Positions 48,121 to 59,905 of a stretch of 64,000 nucleotides of DNA are shown here, one piece after another; within the stretch, counting starts at the first letter, position 1, and each line of letters starts with the position of its first letter. The notes beneath the pieces are model-generated. The model was not told the DNA's origin. It did not search any database and was given only the letters and a program-made list of their open reading frames with translations. Position numbers and translations under genes: made by a program. This DNA is from Epiperipatus broadwayi (taxonomy: Eukaryota; Onychophora; Udeonychophora; Euonychophora; Peripatidae), in the NCBI GenBank assembly GCA_028023455.1, contig JAQFVV010006337.1:1541001-1605000 (forward strand). Direction: 5' to 3'.

Positions 48121-48684
48121 TATAATATCCCTTCTATGTATTCTTATTATTAAAGATGTTATTATGTCATTATTCATATGCTTAACAAACATGGATGGGC
48201 TACTCACCAACATACATCAGCAAATGTGGTAAGTTTATTAGTTTTTATTTTTGAATTTCAGACCAAAAAAAAACCTATGGACTTCCTTCTTAGATGCTAA
48301 ACAGTTCATAACTGAGACATCAGTTGGATTTGCTTGAAGGCAAAAAGAATATAGTTATTACCATGATAGAGTATAAATAAATAATGGTCTTCATATCTGT
48401 GCGGCTGTAAAATCATCATTCAAGACAGCAATTGGAAAATGAAAACAGAGAGTATTAAAAATTGTCAGGTTTTAGAGCAGAGTTTGTGAAATTGAAAAAA
48501 AAAAAAAGAATTAAAAAACAAACAAAAAACAATTGATTTGAAAACTGGATATGATTTGGAAACAGATTTGTTGTAAATAAAAAATGAAAAAATAAAATTG
48601 TAAAAACTGCAAGTAATCTGATAGGTATCAAGATTAGTTATTTAATTTAATGGAAGATACCAAATGTAGATAATTCATGAAAAT

Positions 48685-48895
48685 GTTTTTACAAAAATTC
48701 AAACTTTATTTACACTTTTTAAATACATTAGTGTATAACACATTTCAAGCAATATTATTTTTTTCATTCAGGTTGGTACCCTGAGTGAATTTGGATCTTT
48801 TAGATTCATGAATAGTTGGTACTAACCTATGTGCCATTACTAACAGCTTAATGTATCTGAAAAGTTTAAATAAAGTTTGAATTTTTCTAAAGGTG
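48685..48895. mobile_element. 211 bp hAT-type MITE with 8 bp target duplication
   Basis: ATGAAAAT flanks the element on both sides (48677-48684 and 48896-48903), an exact 8 bp direct repeat, the length hAT transposases make. Inside, the ends are inverted repeats of ~42 bp (TTTACAAAAATTCAAACTTT... against its complement TTTAGAAAAATTCAAACTTT...). The right end reads CACCTTTAG on the complementary strand; the left end is mutated there. No ORF. It is inserted in LINE endonuclease sequence, so it is younger than that LINE copy. Confidence 0.8.
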
Positions 48896-49204
48896 ATGAA
48901 AATAGTCCAATATATAATTACAAGAAAAATATCATAATCAAACTTTCAGACAGATAATTATGTTCATGTCCCAAAAGTTCTCATTCATATGGAGGCAGAG
49001 TATTTTTTATGCAGATGTACAGAATGCTACTGATCAGACCAAATAATATTTTGAAATTGTCTTGGGAGATTTTAATGTTATAAATATATTTAGATATTGA
49101 GACCAAAATAAGAGAGGAAATAGAATTGTGGAATGTGCAGGAAAAAATGTATCTTAAGAATTTTTTTTTTTAAAAAAACTTCAAAGTGAAAATAGAGAAA
49201 CAGA

Positions 49205-49345
49205 GATATAGTTGTAAACAAAGAGCTTTGCTAATTGCTCAACAAGCTTTGAGATAAATGCTTAGCAAGAAAAAGCATTTAAAATATCTCAATCTGAACC
49301 CCCCCCATCCCCTGACCAATAGTTTCATGCTTTTGGCACTCCTCA
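49205..49345 (+). repeat. Half copy of the palindromic MITE at 49579
   Basis: GTAAACAAAGAGCTTTGCTA through TTTGGCACTCCTCAGA is nearly identical to the left arm of the neighbouring element and to the complement of its right arm, including the C-run and GACCAATAGTTTCATGC. Confidence 0.85.
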
Positions 49346-49578
49346 GAGGCACTAGAGTAGCTTCAGATAGATCTAATAAAAATAAAAACACTAACCCAAA
49401 GCCAGCATTTATCTAAGAGTTGACTATTGAATAAAAAATCTGAAGTTTTCAGACACCTAAATGTCTTCAAACCAAGCTATCTAACTCAAATAGCTATATG
49501 GGGCTGAGAGATCTTCAGCCAAACCCTATATTAGAAGTCTTAGCAATATACCATTGCTTAAGACTAAAAGCAAAGACT

Positions 49579-49943
49579 ATAGTCAATAAAAAATAGTCAT
49601 ATATCATATAACTCCACTTCTTTTTTAAGCTAGCAGGATATAAACAAAGAGCTTTGCTAATTGCTCAACAAGCTTTGAGATAAATGCTTAGCAAGAGAAA
49701 GCATTTAAAATATCTCCATCTGAAAACCACCACCCCTAGTGCATTTCTGAGAAGTGCCAAAAGCATGAAACTATTGGTCAGGGGATTGGGGGGGGGGTTC
49801 AGATGGAGATATTTTAAATGCTTTCTCTTGCTAACCATTTATCTCAAAGCTTGTTGAGCAATTAGCAAAGCTCTTTGTTTATATCCTGCAAGCTTAAAAA
49901 AGAAGTGGAGTCATGTGATATATGACTATTTTTTATTGACTAT
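49579..49943. mobile_element. Palindromic MITE, ~365 bp, ~160 bp arms
   Basis: The left arm, from ATAGTCAATAAAAAATAGTC (49579) through ATAAACAAAGAGCTTTGCTA and CTCCATCTGAA, is matched in reverse complement by the right arm ending TTTTTATTGACTAT (49943). The central part contains a G10 run (49788-49797) and GTGCCAAAAGCATGAAACTA, the complement of part of the half copy at 49205-49345. No coding capacity. Three arm copies within 750 bp indicate local duplication or insertion next to an older copy. Confidence 0.85.
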
Positions 49944-50039
49944 TTATAGAGATATGGTTAATTTTGACCATATGTTAAATTGCAGAAAATATGTATTTCA
50001 AAGATTATTTTGTGTGATAAATAGCATTCTGTAGATTTA

Positions 50040-51270
50040 CATTAAAATATATTTTTCACGAGTAAGAACTTGTCAGAACATAAGTTAAATAATTAAATTG
50101 TCCTTTTATCTGATATATAAGAGACCAAAAATAACTGGAATTATCCTCTGGTAAATGCACCTGTTGTCATACATCCTCCTGCTGTTACCTATCTCTTGTG
50201 GGATCCATTTGCATCAATCTGCCAAATTACATTACTGACCAAAATCGAAATGCCACATAGTGCATATTTATCAATTTTTTTGTAATGGCTGAAAAGGTAG
50301 AATAATGTAAAATTCTGTTGGTTTTTTTTTTAGAGGAAATGGCTGTAATGCTTGAAACAAATTACAAGAAAGCTGTTCTGGTGAAAACACAAGTCTACAA
50401 ATGATTTAGTAAAATTGTCAAATTCTCCATGTCGCAAAAAAATATGGTGAGTGAAATCCAATGTCTAGATAATGCTGATATTTTTTGTATTGACACAAAT
50501 AGCATTTTTCTCTCAAAATTATTTCTTAATGGTCAGACGTTTTATCTAAAAGTTCTAAAACATTTGATGATGTGGTAAAATATAAATGTCCTATTTTGTG
50601 GCAAAGTGAAGAGTGCAAGATTCACTATGAGAATTCCTCTATGAGTGCCCTTGAGTGTGAAACAATTTTTAACTAAATTCAACATGAACCAGCTTATCTA
50701 TCAGTCATATTTGCTCAATCTCTGTGTGCTTCTTTTTATTTTCTTGAATTAAAAAAATGCTTCCATTCTTTTTTTGCTGATGTAGAAGTGGTGAAAAAAA
50801 AAAGGCATAAGCATTAAAAGGCTTCCCTTTGTGTTTCCAAACTATTTTGAAAGTAAAAGAAAAAAAAAACATGTTTAGACTAAGGTATTGTATTAAAGGG
50901 ACAGTACTTTGAAGGAGATTAAATTTATAACACTTAAAAATAAATAAATTTATTATAAAATTCCAGTTATTTTTGGGTCCCTCTTCATACTTACAATATC
51001 CAATATTGTTTTTCAATTTTTTTATTTATAAAGAATCATACACTACTTGTGTTTCAATACAGGTCCACTTTTCCAATCATTTTTTAAAATCTTTTCTTCA
51101 ACTTTATAAATTCTTTGCTCTATAACCTAATAACTTTTATTACTATCTGTCTTCAATTTTGACTGTAAATTTTTCTTACAAAAAAATTCATAATCTACAG
51201 TGTACATATTTTTTATATCCAAATACACTTAATAAACTTGGTGCCATGTGATCACTGATTAATAAAAACA
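50040..51270. other. Insert of unknown origin within the LINE copy
   Basis: It separates two LINE pieces. It is slightly less AT-rich around 50150-50700, where sequence such as GGAAATGGCTGTAATGCTTG occurs, but no frame of length or known motif is open. The minus frame 50705-51016 is low complexity with no family features. Could be a decayed transposon. Confidence 0.35.
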
Positions 51271-51454
51271 AATATATTAATAGAAAGGTAGAAAAACAAG
51301 AACTATTAAAAAATGGGTATTAATAATTGATATATTTAAACTTTAAAAATACTCCAATAAATTTAAACCAGAACTTGTAAATCATTGTAAAATATTGGTC
51401 AGATTTGAATGAATTCATCCGAAAATATTTTATTGTAGATAGCTGCTTAACAGA

Positions 51455-51590
51455 GAACACGCGCGCACGCGCACGCACACACGCATATATATATATTCAA
51501 TTAACTATTGGTCTATCATAAGAAGTTCAAGTGCTGGAAGTGCAGCAGAAATCTGCTACTCTAACACTGTGATAAACTTCACAGGGTAGA
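51455..51590. repeat. CA/CG-rich microsatellite and adjoining insert
   Basis: An ACGCGCGCACGCGC...CACACACGC block (about 51457-51485) followed by (AT)n, then about 90 bp of less AT-rich sequence containing GTGCAGCAGAAATCTGCTAC. It lies between two homologous parts of the LINE, so it is an insertion. Confidence 0.6.
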
Positions 51591-52133
51591 AGACAGTATA
51601 TAAAAAGCAATTCGTATGTAAATTTTCAACTTAGACAATATTAAAAAAAAGTATTAAAATACTTGAAAGTGATAAATTTTGAAGAATTGAATATCTGAAG
51701 TTTTGTAAAATAGTATGAAAGAGTTAATGGTGATATAAGAAAATATAAATATGAATTGAAAAAAAAATGTTTCAGCAATAAAAAGATGATAATAATACTA
51801 ACTGAAAAGAATAGTATAAAGGTGTGTAGACAAATTTCTAAACAAAAAACAACAACTATATACTAGAGCAAGATAGCTCCCACAATTTCATCTTCTGAAA
51901 CAGCAAGTATTTATATGAAAAGGTATCCAGGAAATAACGGAATATTATTATCAATATTTTAATAAAAGCAAGTGAAGAAATGGAAAAAATGTTGGCAAAG
52001 TTCTATACCAACTGTCTAAATAATAAAGTTGTATAAAATGGAACAAAGCAAAGATGATAGTGATATTACATTAAAAAATAATGCTAGAGACTATAGATTC
52101 ATCAATTTTTTATCAGTTCAGTATTCCACAACC

Positions 52134-52258
52134 TGATTTCATTCTAATATGATAAGATAAATTGCAGAAACCTCATATAATATGCCATCTACAATATGAT
52201 TTCATTCTAACACAATCAGAAATTTGCAAAAACTCTCATATAATACTGTACTTCTATT
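52134..52258. repeat. 63 bp tandem repeat, two copies
   Basis: TGATTTCATTCTAA starts both units (52134 and 52197). Each continues through (A/T)TTGCA(G/A)AAAC and CTCATATAATA. It lies directly at the right edge of the LINE remnant. Confidence 0.8.
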
Positions 52259-53150
52259 ATTTAATTATGTATTTTATCAGTAAACTTTATATATTCTTAA
52301 TAAGAGCATGCATATAAATTGATATGCTTTAAGATTACTGTACATAATGTTATCTCCTGGATATTGTTTCTATGTCATTTTATTCAGTAATTTTTAATTA
52401 TATCTGTTTCCATAGTAATTCATTATTTAGAGTCAAATCCATTCATTCGTTCATTTAATGAAAGTTCTTATACAATGAACTGATATTCCATGCTGTTAAA
52501 ATGTTTTTACAAGACTTTATATAATATGTTTTAAAATAATAAAACATAAGTTTACAAATTAGAATACAAAATATATTCGAATTGTATTTAAATAAAGTTG
52601 GCATTCCTTCCAATTCATCTATTTTACATGTGATAATCAATATTTGAAGACTTGTTTTAAATAAATTAAATATTTTAAAATAATGTTTTTTTGTATACAT
52701 ATAGTTTAAATATTGTTTAATCTAACCAACATATACATATACATACTTTAACAATAGTTTAATGTCTCCTATTTGTTGATGCTTAAAGATTCTTTTGAAA
52801 CTATATGCAGTAAATAAAATTTTAGTAAATAAATTTATCAATATGTACTTTACTTTACTAATGCGATCACATAAAATTATTTTTATACAGTAATTTTATT
52901 AATATATCACTAACATAATATACATTTCATCAATTTGATTGTATAGTCCTTAATCTAAAAGTAGCCCACATTAATTTTAAAGATTTTGCCGCGAGATAAA
53001 TAAAATAAAATTTTCAAGTTGAAAACAAGCTAATTAATTTTTTACGTTTTTTTTTTTGTAGATATTATCAGGTTTAAGCTCAAATCACACTATTACAGTA
53101 TCTACTTAGAAATCTAAATTACACACTATAGGTACACAATATATATATAT
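52259..53150. other. AT-rich non-coding stretch
   Basis: Nothing recognisable. The minus frame at 52455-52700 is low complexity. Confidence 0.5.
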
Positions 53151-55325
53151 TGTAACGGGCACATACCGACGTTACATTATTTTTTTTATTAGTAAACATG
53201 AAAAAATAAAAGTTCGCAAATAAAACTTCTTTTTTAAGAATTAAAAATTGAAAATTAAAATTCTATACTAAACTCATATATATATAAAATCGCACAGATT
53301 AAAAAAAATATTAAAATAAAACTTTATTAAAAATAGAAAAACTAAATCTTTCAACAAAAAGATTTAGAGATAAAAATATATCTTTAAGTTTGGAAAACAC
53401 ATTAATTAATCAGAAAATGGAAATGATTGTTTTAATTAGTTAAATGTAAACTAGCCCTCGGGCATTTAAAATGTATAAGCAACGGTCAGATAGGAGAGGA
53501 AAAACAATAGGAACAGAATGGCCAATGAAAGAAATCCATCGGGGAAATCGAACCTCAATGGAAGGATCATCACCATCGATGATGTAATGTCAATTGAATC
53601 ATTAAAATTAATATAAAAGGAAAAGTTTGGAAATTATTAGTTATTACGAGAGGACAGATATGTGTTAGTGTGGAGTTGGAGGTGAAGGGATTGAAAGATG
53701 CACTCTTCAATCCCTTCAGTTCTGCTAAGAAAGAAAAAAAATGAAACATTGTTTTCTACATTGAGTACCAGCTAAAGTAAAAAACCTTTGGATGAATAAA
53801 TAAATTGGCCAACAGAATACCAATCTATTTAGGATGGCGTGGGAATTCATGTTCAAATGGCAAGCCACAGATAAAGCTGAACATTTTAAAAATCGTAAGA
53901 ACTTGATGAACATTTTCAAAACAAACTCTAAATTCTAAACCTTTCAGAAATTATCGCAATACTATTTCCTATCTGACCAAACTAAATTATTTATTAATTC
54001 TTTTATTTGATGTATTTTTTTTTTTTAAATCATTTCCATTTTTTTTTTTTTTTTGTTCTTTCAAGTTTTTATTATGATTTCTGTTTTTCGTTAGACTAAA
54101 TTATATAAATGCTAAACTGAAGTCAGGCATGAATGGCTATATAGATTTGTAAAGTTATATTAGGGGAGGGTAATCTTAGGTTATTTGTTTTGTAGTTGAA
54201 TTGGGTCAATGGATTGGATATATTGATGTAATTAGTAGATGTAATACGAGATTCGCCACATGCAGAATTGCTGTATACACCGCACACAACCATGTGCCTA
54301 TGGAATGCGATCGTAAGTCGGCAAAAATGACCGCAGTCTTTTCCTATGGAGTTTTTTTTTATTGCTCTTCTCGTCAGATAGATGTGATATTCCTATCTGA
54401 ACGAGAGTCAACTTCTTCTCTTAACCTTTTGTGCTGCTGTATTCATGTTATATTGAATACATCAATATATCAGATGGATTGGCATTGGTTTAGCTGTGAA
54501 CTTTTTGGCCTAAGGTTAAACAAGGGATTGAATGTTTTCTTTTCAAATGCAAATCTATGTAGTATATTCATACTCAACACTCTAAATAAAAATGCATCAA
54601 ATTTAAGTTGGATATAGACGCTTGCATGGATTCGTTATCGGTTAATTATGTTTTTGGTTTCCATATTTGATCAAAATATATAGACATTCGGTAAATAATG
54701 ATACTTTACGGTGAGTATCTAAAAATGTATTTATTCAGATGTCTTTTAAGTTATTGGTGTCAATGTGGCATCTTACGATGAATGCTATTGGGTTTCTTAT
54801 AAATTTCCCTCTGTAATTCCACCAATGATTTTATATTTTGATCGTTTATGTTTATTTTGAAATGTTTTTAACCATGTAATCTATGTAACCAATCTATGCT
54901 CAACATTATAAAACAAGCTTTTATAAACCCATCTGTGTGAACTTATAAAAATTAAAATGTAAATTAAAATCAAAGTTAAAAATGTAAGTTAAATTTTAAA
55001 ATGTAAAACATACTAAAATAATTTTAAATATTATATATGTGCATAAATAAATGTTCGTGTGTATAATTACTGGCAGTGGCTTATTTTATTCTTTTTTATA
55101 TATTTTTAGATAAGAATTTTTTATAAAATATAAATCTCTGCTATTCCACTGAGCTAGTGACAATGGGCTAACGACCGGAATCAAAATATATTAAATTAAA
55201 AAAAAATTTTTTTTTTTTTTTTACTTATGTATCTGCTTACTTTATAAATTTTCTAGGTTCAAATGCCTAGTGGCACCTTGTAGTGTAGATACGTTAAGCT
55301 CTCTTTTTCCGGATCGTTATAATAT
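53151..55325 (+). mobile_element. LTR-like element C, copy 2 (probable solo LTR)
   Basis: It starts TGTAACGGGCACATACCGAC, with a terminal hairpin (TGTAACG ... CGTTACA, perfect 7 bp arms), and ends at CCGGATCGTTATAATATA. Over its length it is the reverse complement of 22318-24541, with scattered substitutions and indels. Shared landmarks: GGGATTGAA(A/G)(A/G)(A/G)TGC, CATCTATCTGACGAGAAG-like, TCGGTAAATA and the block TAGGTTCAAATGCCTAGTGG. The frames at 53725-53919 (-), 54201-54617 (+, 138 codons) and 55270-55539 are read through non-coding LTR; the 138-codon frame is broken in copy 1. Flanked by (AT)n, so target duplication cannot be judged. Confidence 0.75.
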
Positions 55326-55689
55326 ATATATATACACACACATACATGCAAATGTAAAATCCAATTGGGGGGAATACTCGACTTTTATCATTACATCATT
55401 GAATACATACAACTGGCAGAATATTCGAATTTTATTTTATCAAGACTCACTCTCTGAGTTATGTGCACATCATTGCATATTTTGGGTTTCAAGTGTTCAA
55501 TTTATGAATCACAGAAAATATTATTTTAAGAAATTCTAGCGTTTGTGGTTTTGGAAGGAACTTTTTTGGATATATGTTAAAGAGTATCTTTTTATTTTTA
55601 TGACTAATTTTTTGAAAATTAAATTTCAGGATGATAAAAATAAAAAAACAATGTTTATTATATTTGTCTGGATATAAAAATACAAATTT

Positions 55690-57060
55690 TAGATCATCTT
55701 ATTAAAGGAGAAAACAAATCACACTATACATTTACATGAAGCAACACTCCGAACCATTAAGAAAAATTTCTGGTTCAATACCTGTAAAATATGTAGGCAG
55801 CCCCTGCACAAATAAGTAAAAAAAAAAAATGGAAAAGATACTCAGCAGATACCACCAAAAAGGGATTCCATTGGATGACTATATCATTAAACAAAAAGCT
55901 CTTAAAATTTGCTAGGATCTTAACGAAAATGGAGAATCTTCTGTCAGCCTAGATTTTGTACCAAATAAACACTGTTTGAAAAATTCTAAAAGTGTTTTGT
56001 AATTCATACTATAAGAATTCAAGGAAAATCTACATGGGCTGATTATGAAGCTGCCAGAATGTATCCAGAAAAAAATTAAATATTATAGTCGAGGAAGGGT
56101 ACACAACACCACAACAAGTTTTTAATGCTGATGAAATTGAGCTTTGATGGAGAAACAGGCTTAATAAAAGCAAAACTGCACCCAGATTTAAGCTACCTAA
56201 AGATCATGTAACACTATTTTTATGTGGTAATGCATCAGAAAACTTTATGACAAAACCAATAACATGTTCATAGATTTTCCAAATCACGGTGCACTTAAAG
56301 GCATAAATAAAAATATGTTATTGGTATATTGAAAGGAAATTCAAAGGCTTGGGTAACTGGAGATTTATTTAGAGAATGATTTTTAAAATATATTATGTGA
56401 GGTTGACAATTATTTAAAGAAAAAAAAATTGAATTTCAAGGTTGCAGCCATTGAATCAAAGTATTATTTATACCTTTTAAATTTAATACATCAGAAAAAC
56501 ATTAGAATGGATATTAGACATAAATGAACCGAGATCAATTAATGTTATAGAAGCAATTTTCAATTAAACACTGTATCAAAATCATATCCTTATTATTGAA
56601 AGAACTACAAACATCAATGGCAAATGTATGTTGGAAAAATATTTCACCATCAACAGTTGAAATAAAAAATGGCTCAAATCATCAGAAAATAAAATTGGTG
56701 ACATATTTGCACTTGCTAAATCGATAGAAAGTAATATTTTTGAGGATATGACTATTCATGATATTCACGATTTATTGATTGAAAAACAAATTGGTGAAAT
56801 GGATTTGATGGAAATGGCATCAGAAGTTGTAAATCATATATATTCTGAGAACAGCAGTGATGAAGATTGTGAAGTTAATAAATTAACCTTAAAAAAATCA
56901 TGGGAATGCCTAAGCTTGGCTTAAAATCTAGAATCATATTTCTTGAATGCAGACCTATCCTCTGAAAGAAACCAAACATTCAAATGGGACTTCAAAATTG
57001 CCTATCTCCAAACCAGGAAATCTACAATGACATTGTAAAGACCAGCAAACAAATCTAAAT
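55690..57060 (+). pseudogene. Tigger/pogo-type (DDE_1) transposase, dead copy
   Basis: Pieces in order, in shifting frames: ATLRTIKKN (end of the first helix-turn-helix, near 55745), RYHQKGIPLDDYIIKQKALK (CENP-B-type second DNA-binding domain, ~55845-55905), VEEGYTTPQQVFNADEIEL (~56085-56155, with the first catalytic Asp in NADE), FKLPKDHVTLFLCGNASENF (~56190-56250), then IKVLFIPFKFNTS (matching VKVLFLPPNTTS), and near 56700-56870 IFEDMTIHDIHDLLIE and MDLMEMASEVV, matching the acidic C-terminal domain. The segment that should carry DNAPGHP between FKV and the VLFLP-like motif is missing, so the second catalytic Asp is gone. Many stops. Terminal inverted repeats were not located. Confidence 0.85.
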
Positions 57061-59040
57061 TACAGATTTTTAACAACTATATCAGGATATATTGAATTTT
57101 TAAAAAACTGACTTGAGACACAATTTTCACAATAACTTCAGTTTTAATAATGTTAGAGCAAAATGCTATATATTGACAGAAAATAGAAAAACTAAGGAAA
57201 ACAATAAGACTAAGGCAAATAGTGTTTACCATTAAAAAAGTAAGGAAAAAAATATTTCAACATCTGAAATAATTATTACTTTATTGTTTGTTCATAATTT
57301 CTAATTTATCATTAATTAAGTTTAAATTACATCTTCATTGATAATTTTTTTGTATTCCTCAAAAAATTCCCATTCAAACCATATATAATACTTCTTACCT
57401 GAGATAATCCATAGCTTCAGAATCTACAAAAATAGTCGCATAAGAATTTTTCATTTTTATTTTGTACCCCAAAAGTTTATAAATCTCAAGGTGTCTATAA
57501 CAAAAAGATTCATTCTAATAAAAGATACAAAATAAATCATTTCCAAAAAGTGTATATGCATTCATCATTATAGCAATTGGCTTCTTGTCTATACAAAACT
57601 AGAAATTGAAGACTACTGTCTGTTATCAATGATAAAATGAATTTCATCTTTTCATTTTATATTTTTTGTGTATACCAGATATAATTTATTTGCATATAGC
57701 TCATTTGGTAGCTATAGACTTGAAAATAATGTGATACAAGATATGGAAAAACTACTGACTCCACAGCATGAATACCAAAGCATAGGCAAAAATCATGATT
57801 TGATTCTTTGCCTGCATACAATTCCATGTGAGATACATAATCAGTATGGCTATCATCACAGACACCACTTGAAACCGCTCTTTATTGGTTTTAAGACTAT
57901 GGTACTATGCCCAATAAATTTTGTGATTGCTTTATCAACTGCAACCTTTCTGTACATCAGATAATCAGTCTTAAAATTTACATTGCACTGCTCTATAATA
58001 CCTTAATTTTATATATAAAAATCATTACTTGTTATACAAACACAAACATGGAAGTGCAAACACAAACACACTAATACTAATATAAGGACACTAATAAATT
58101 ATTCAACCATTTGAGAATCATTAGGCCTATAAAGTAAGGTTGCCTCAAACTTGGATCAGAGCCCCAAAATTACATTGTACATAAACCACAACATTATATT
58201 TGAATGCAAATATAATTTATATACTACACACATTAATACAAACACAAACACATTAATAAATTATACATTTATCAAATAATAAAAAAAATTAAAATTGAAT
58301 ACTTACAACCGATATTCTGATATTTTGTTTATTATTGGGATGAAGACCTTGAAATTAAAATCGAAATATTTAAATCCATTTTATTACAGAGTGTGGCCGA
58401 TACCAAATTTGTGCCTTTGTCTTCTTTGTACAATCTAATAAACTGAGTAGAAAAGAAAAAAAACCTATTAATAAAAATATTAAGAAAAATATCCAATTTT
58501 AACATGCCATAGGTTATTTTAAAAAGGAACTAAAGCTGCAGAGAATGGTATAATTTTTAAAAATGTCATCCTAGTGATTTTGCCCCATTTTAAAAAAGAA
58601 AACAAAAGAATTTTTAATTTCAATGAATCAGCTGGAATACCAATTATGCTAGCATCTGCGAAATAGTTTAAACAGAACAGAAGTTGCAAATGATGAAAAT
58701 AATTCAATGAATGAAGATAGCATTTGAATAAAAAAATGTTTATCTTTGTTTACACCAAACAGTGAGGAAGAATAAAATTATTTCATTAAGGTTATTGAAA
58801 TGAAAATAGTTATAATTTGTTCCTTTTCATTTTGAGTTATACATAAATCTATTAATATTTTTAATAAAAATGAAGTTGCTTATACAGATTTTTTTTTAAA
58901 AAATGTTTTTAATAAGTTTTTGAAACTTAACTCTCCTTTTTGTATTGGCTTTTGGTCTCATATAATTCAATTTCACATAACATGGCATTTTCTCAGAACC
59001 GATCTATTGTGTTATAGGAGAATTACCTGTAATAAAAAAT
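57061..59040. other. AT-rich stretch with one unidentified frame
   Basis: The plus frame 57668-57964 (98 codons; MYTRYNLFAYSSFGS start, with HHRHHLKPLF inside) has mixed composition, but I recognise no family; it may be a transposon scrap or chance. Short dispersed CACAAACACA(C)TAATA repeats occur near 58035-58090 and 58235-58260. The minus frame 58519-58707 has no motifs. Confidence 0.4.
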
Positions 59041-59905
59041 GTTATGAAAGGACCAATGAGAATAAGCAATCATTAAGCTTGGACTTTTAGAATACGAAAA
59101 AGAATTTGATTCTATAATAAACACTTCCATAATAACTAAAGATTTTAAATATTAAAAAAGAGATGCAAGATACTGTCATATTTTGAAAAATAATTAATAA
59201 AATACAATAACTGTAATTATATTATATAATGTCAGTAAAAAATTAATACTGATTCAAATAGGTAATAGTGATTGCACAAAATAGCAATTAATAATTACAA
59301 ATGCCTGGTCATAAAACTAATATAAGTGAAAACATAATGAATGAAATTAACCATGTAATTAACTAAAATGGATTATTTTCGATATAAAAACCTATTAGAA
59401 AAAAAAAATGGTGCTTTGATGTTTGATAAAAAAATAATAACAAACATGTTTTATATGTGCTTATATATTTGGATCTGAGACTTGTTTATTTAATAGAAAC
59501 GCAATACAGAGATTTTAAATTGCTAAATGAAATCTGAAGATATATATATATATTAGCACGCTCTTAATTTTATATATATATGTTGGAAGTAAAAAGATGG
59601 ATAAAAAGTAAAATATATGACTGAAGAAACAAAGAGATACCATTAATATCATTGGAAAAAATAAGAAACTGAAATAGAGATAGATTGAACATAACAATAT
59701 GTTTACAAGTGAAGTTTTAAATTAAGTTGATCCCAAGAGAATCTAAAAGAACTTTTAAAAAAATCACATGATAACTGGATAAAAGACATAATGACATTTT
59801 CTGGGGTGATATGTAAAAGATTAAAAAAAAAAAAGAATAAACTTGAAAAATCTTCATTCTGCAAACAGTGGATCAATAATAATTAAAAATGATATTATTG
59901 TGCTC
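59040..59905 (+). pseudogene. RTE-type LINE fragment (RT and 3' end)
   Basis: DNA from GGACCAATGAGAATAAGC (59050) follows the RT motif A region of the 44-47 kb copy (GACCAATGAATATAAG), giving EYEKEFDSIINTS. Later it matches the YGSE region (TTTGGATCTGAGACTTG, 59469) and CGCAATACAGAGATTTTAAA, and then the 3' end (CTTCATTCTGCAAACAGTGG and ATAATAATTAAAAATGATAT). Internal deletions remove motif C. No frame over 60 codons survives on this strand. Confidence 0.75.

Larger units (their letters stand above)
48121..52160 (+). pseudogene. RTE-type LINE copy broken into pieces by MITEs and other inserts
   Basis: The pieces follow the order of the 44-47 kb copy. A 5' region (48140-48480) is homologous to 44080-44470. 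Endonuclease pieces follow at 48540-48676 and 48960-49160 (FEIVLGDFN is present here with its catalytic Asp). The next piece is 49960-50030 (ATGTATTTCAAAGATTATTTTG, the KYIFQDC region), then 51275-51440 (the HSNKYKLELANH region), and 51590-52130, ending within the RT N-terminal part. Inserts: a hAT-type MITE (48685-48895), palindromic DNA (49200-49950), 50040-51270, and a CA/CG-rich block (51455-51590). Heavily mutated throughout. Confidence 0.75.

Noticed and set aside
54201-54617. 138-codon plus-strand frame as a gene
   Set aside because: It lies inside LTR-like element C; the second copy at 22318-24541 has the frame broken, and no domain or signal is recognisable.
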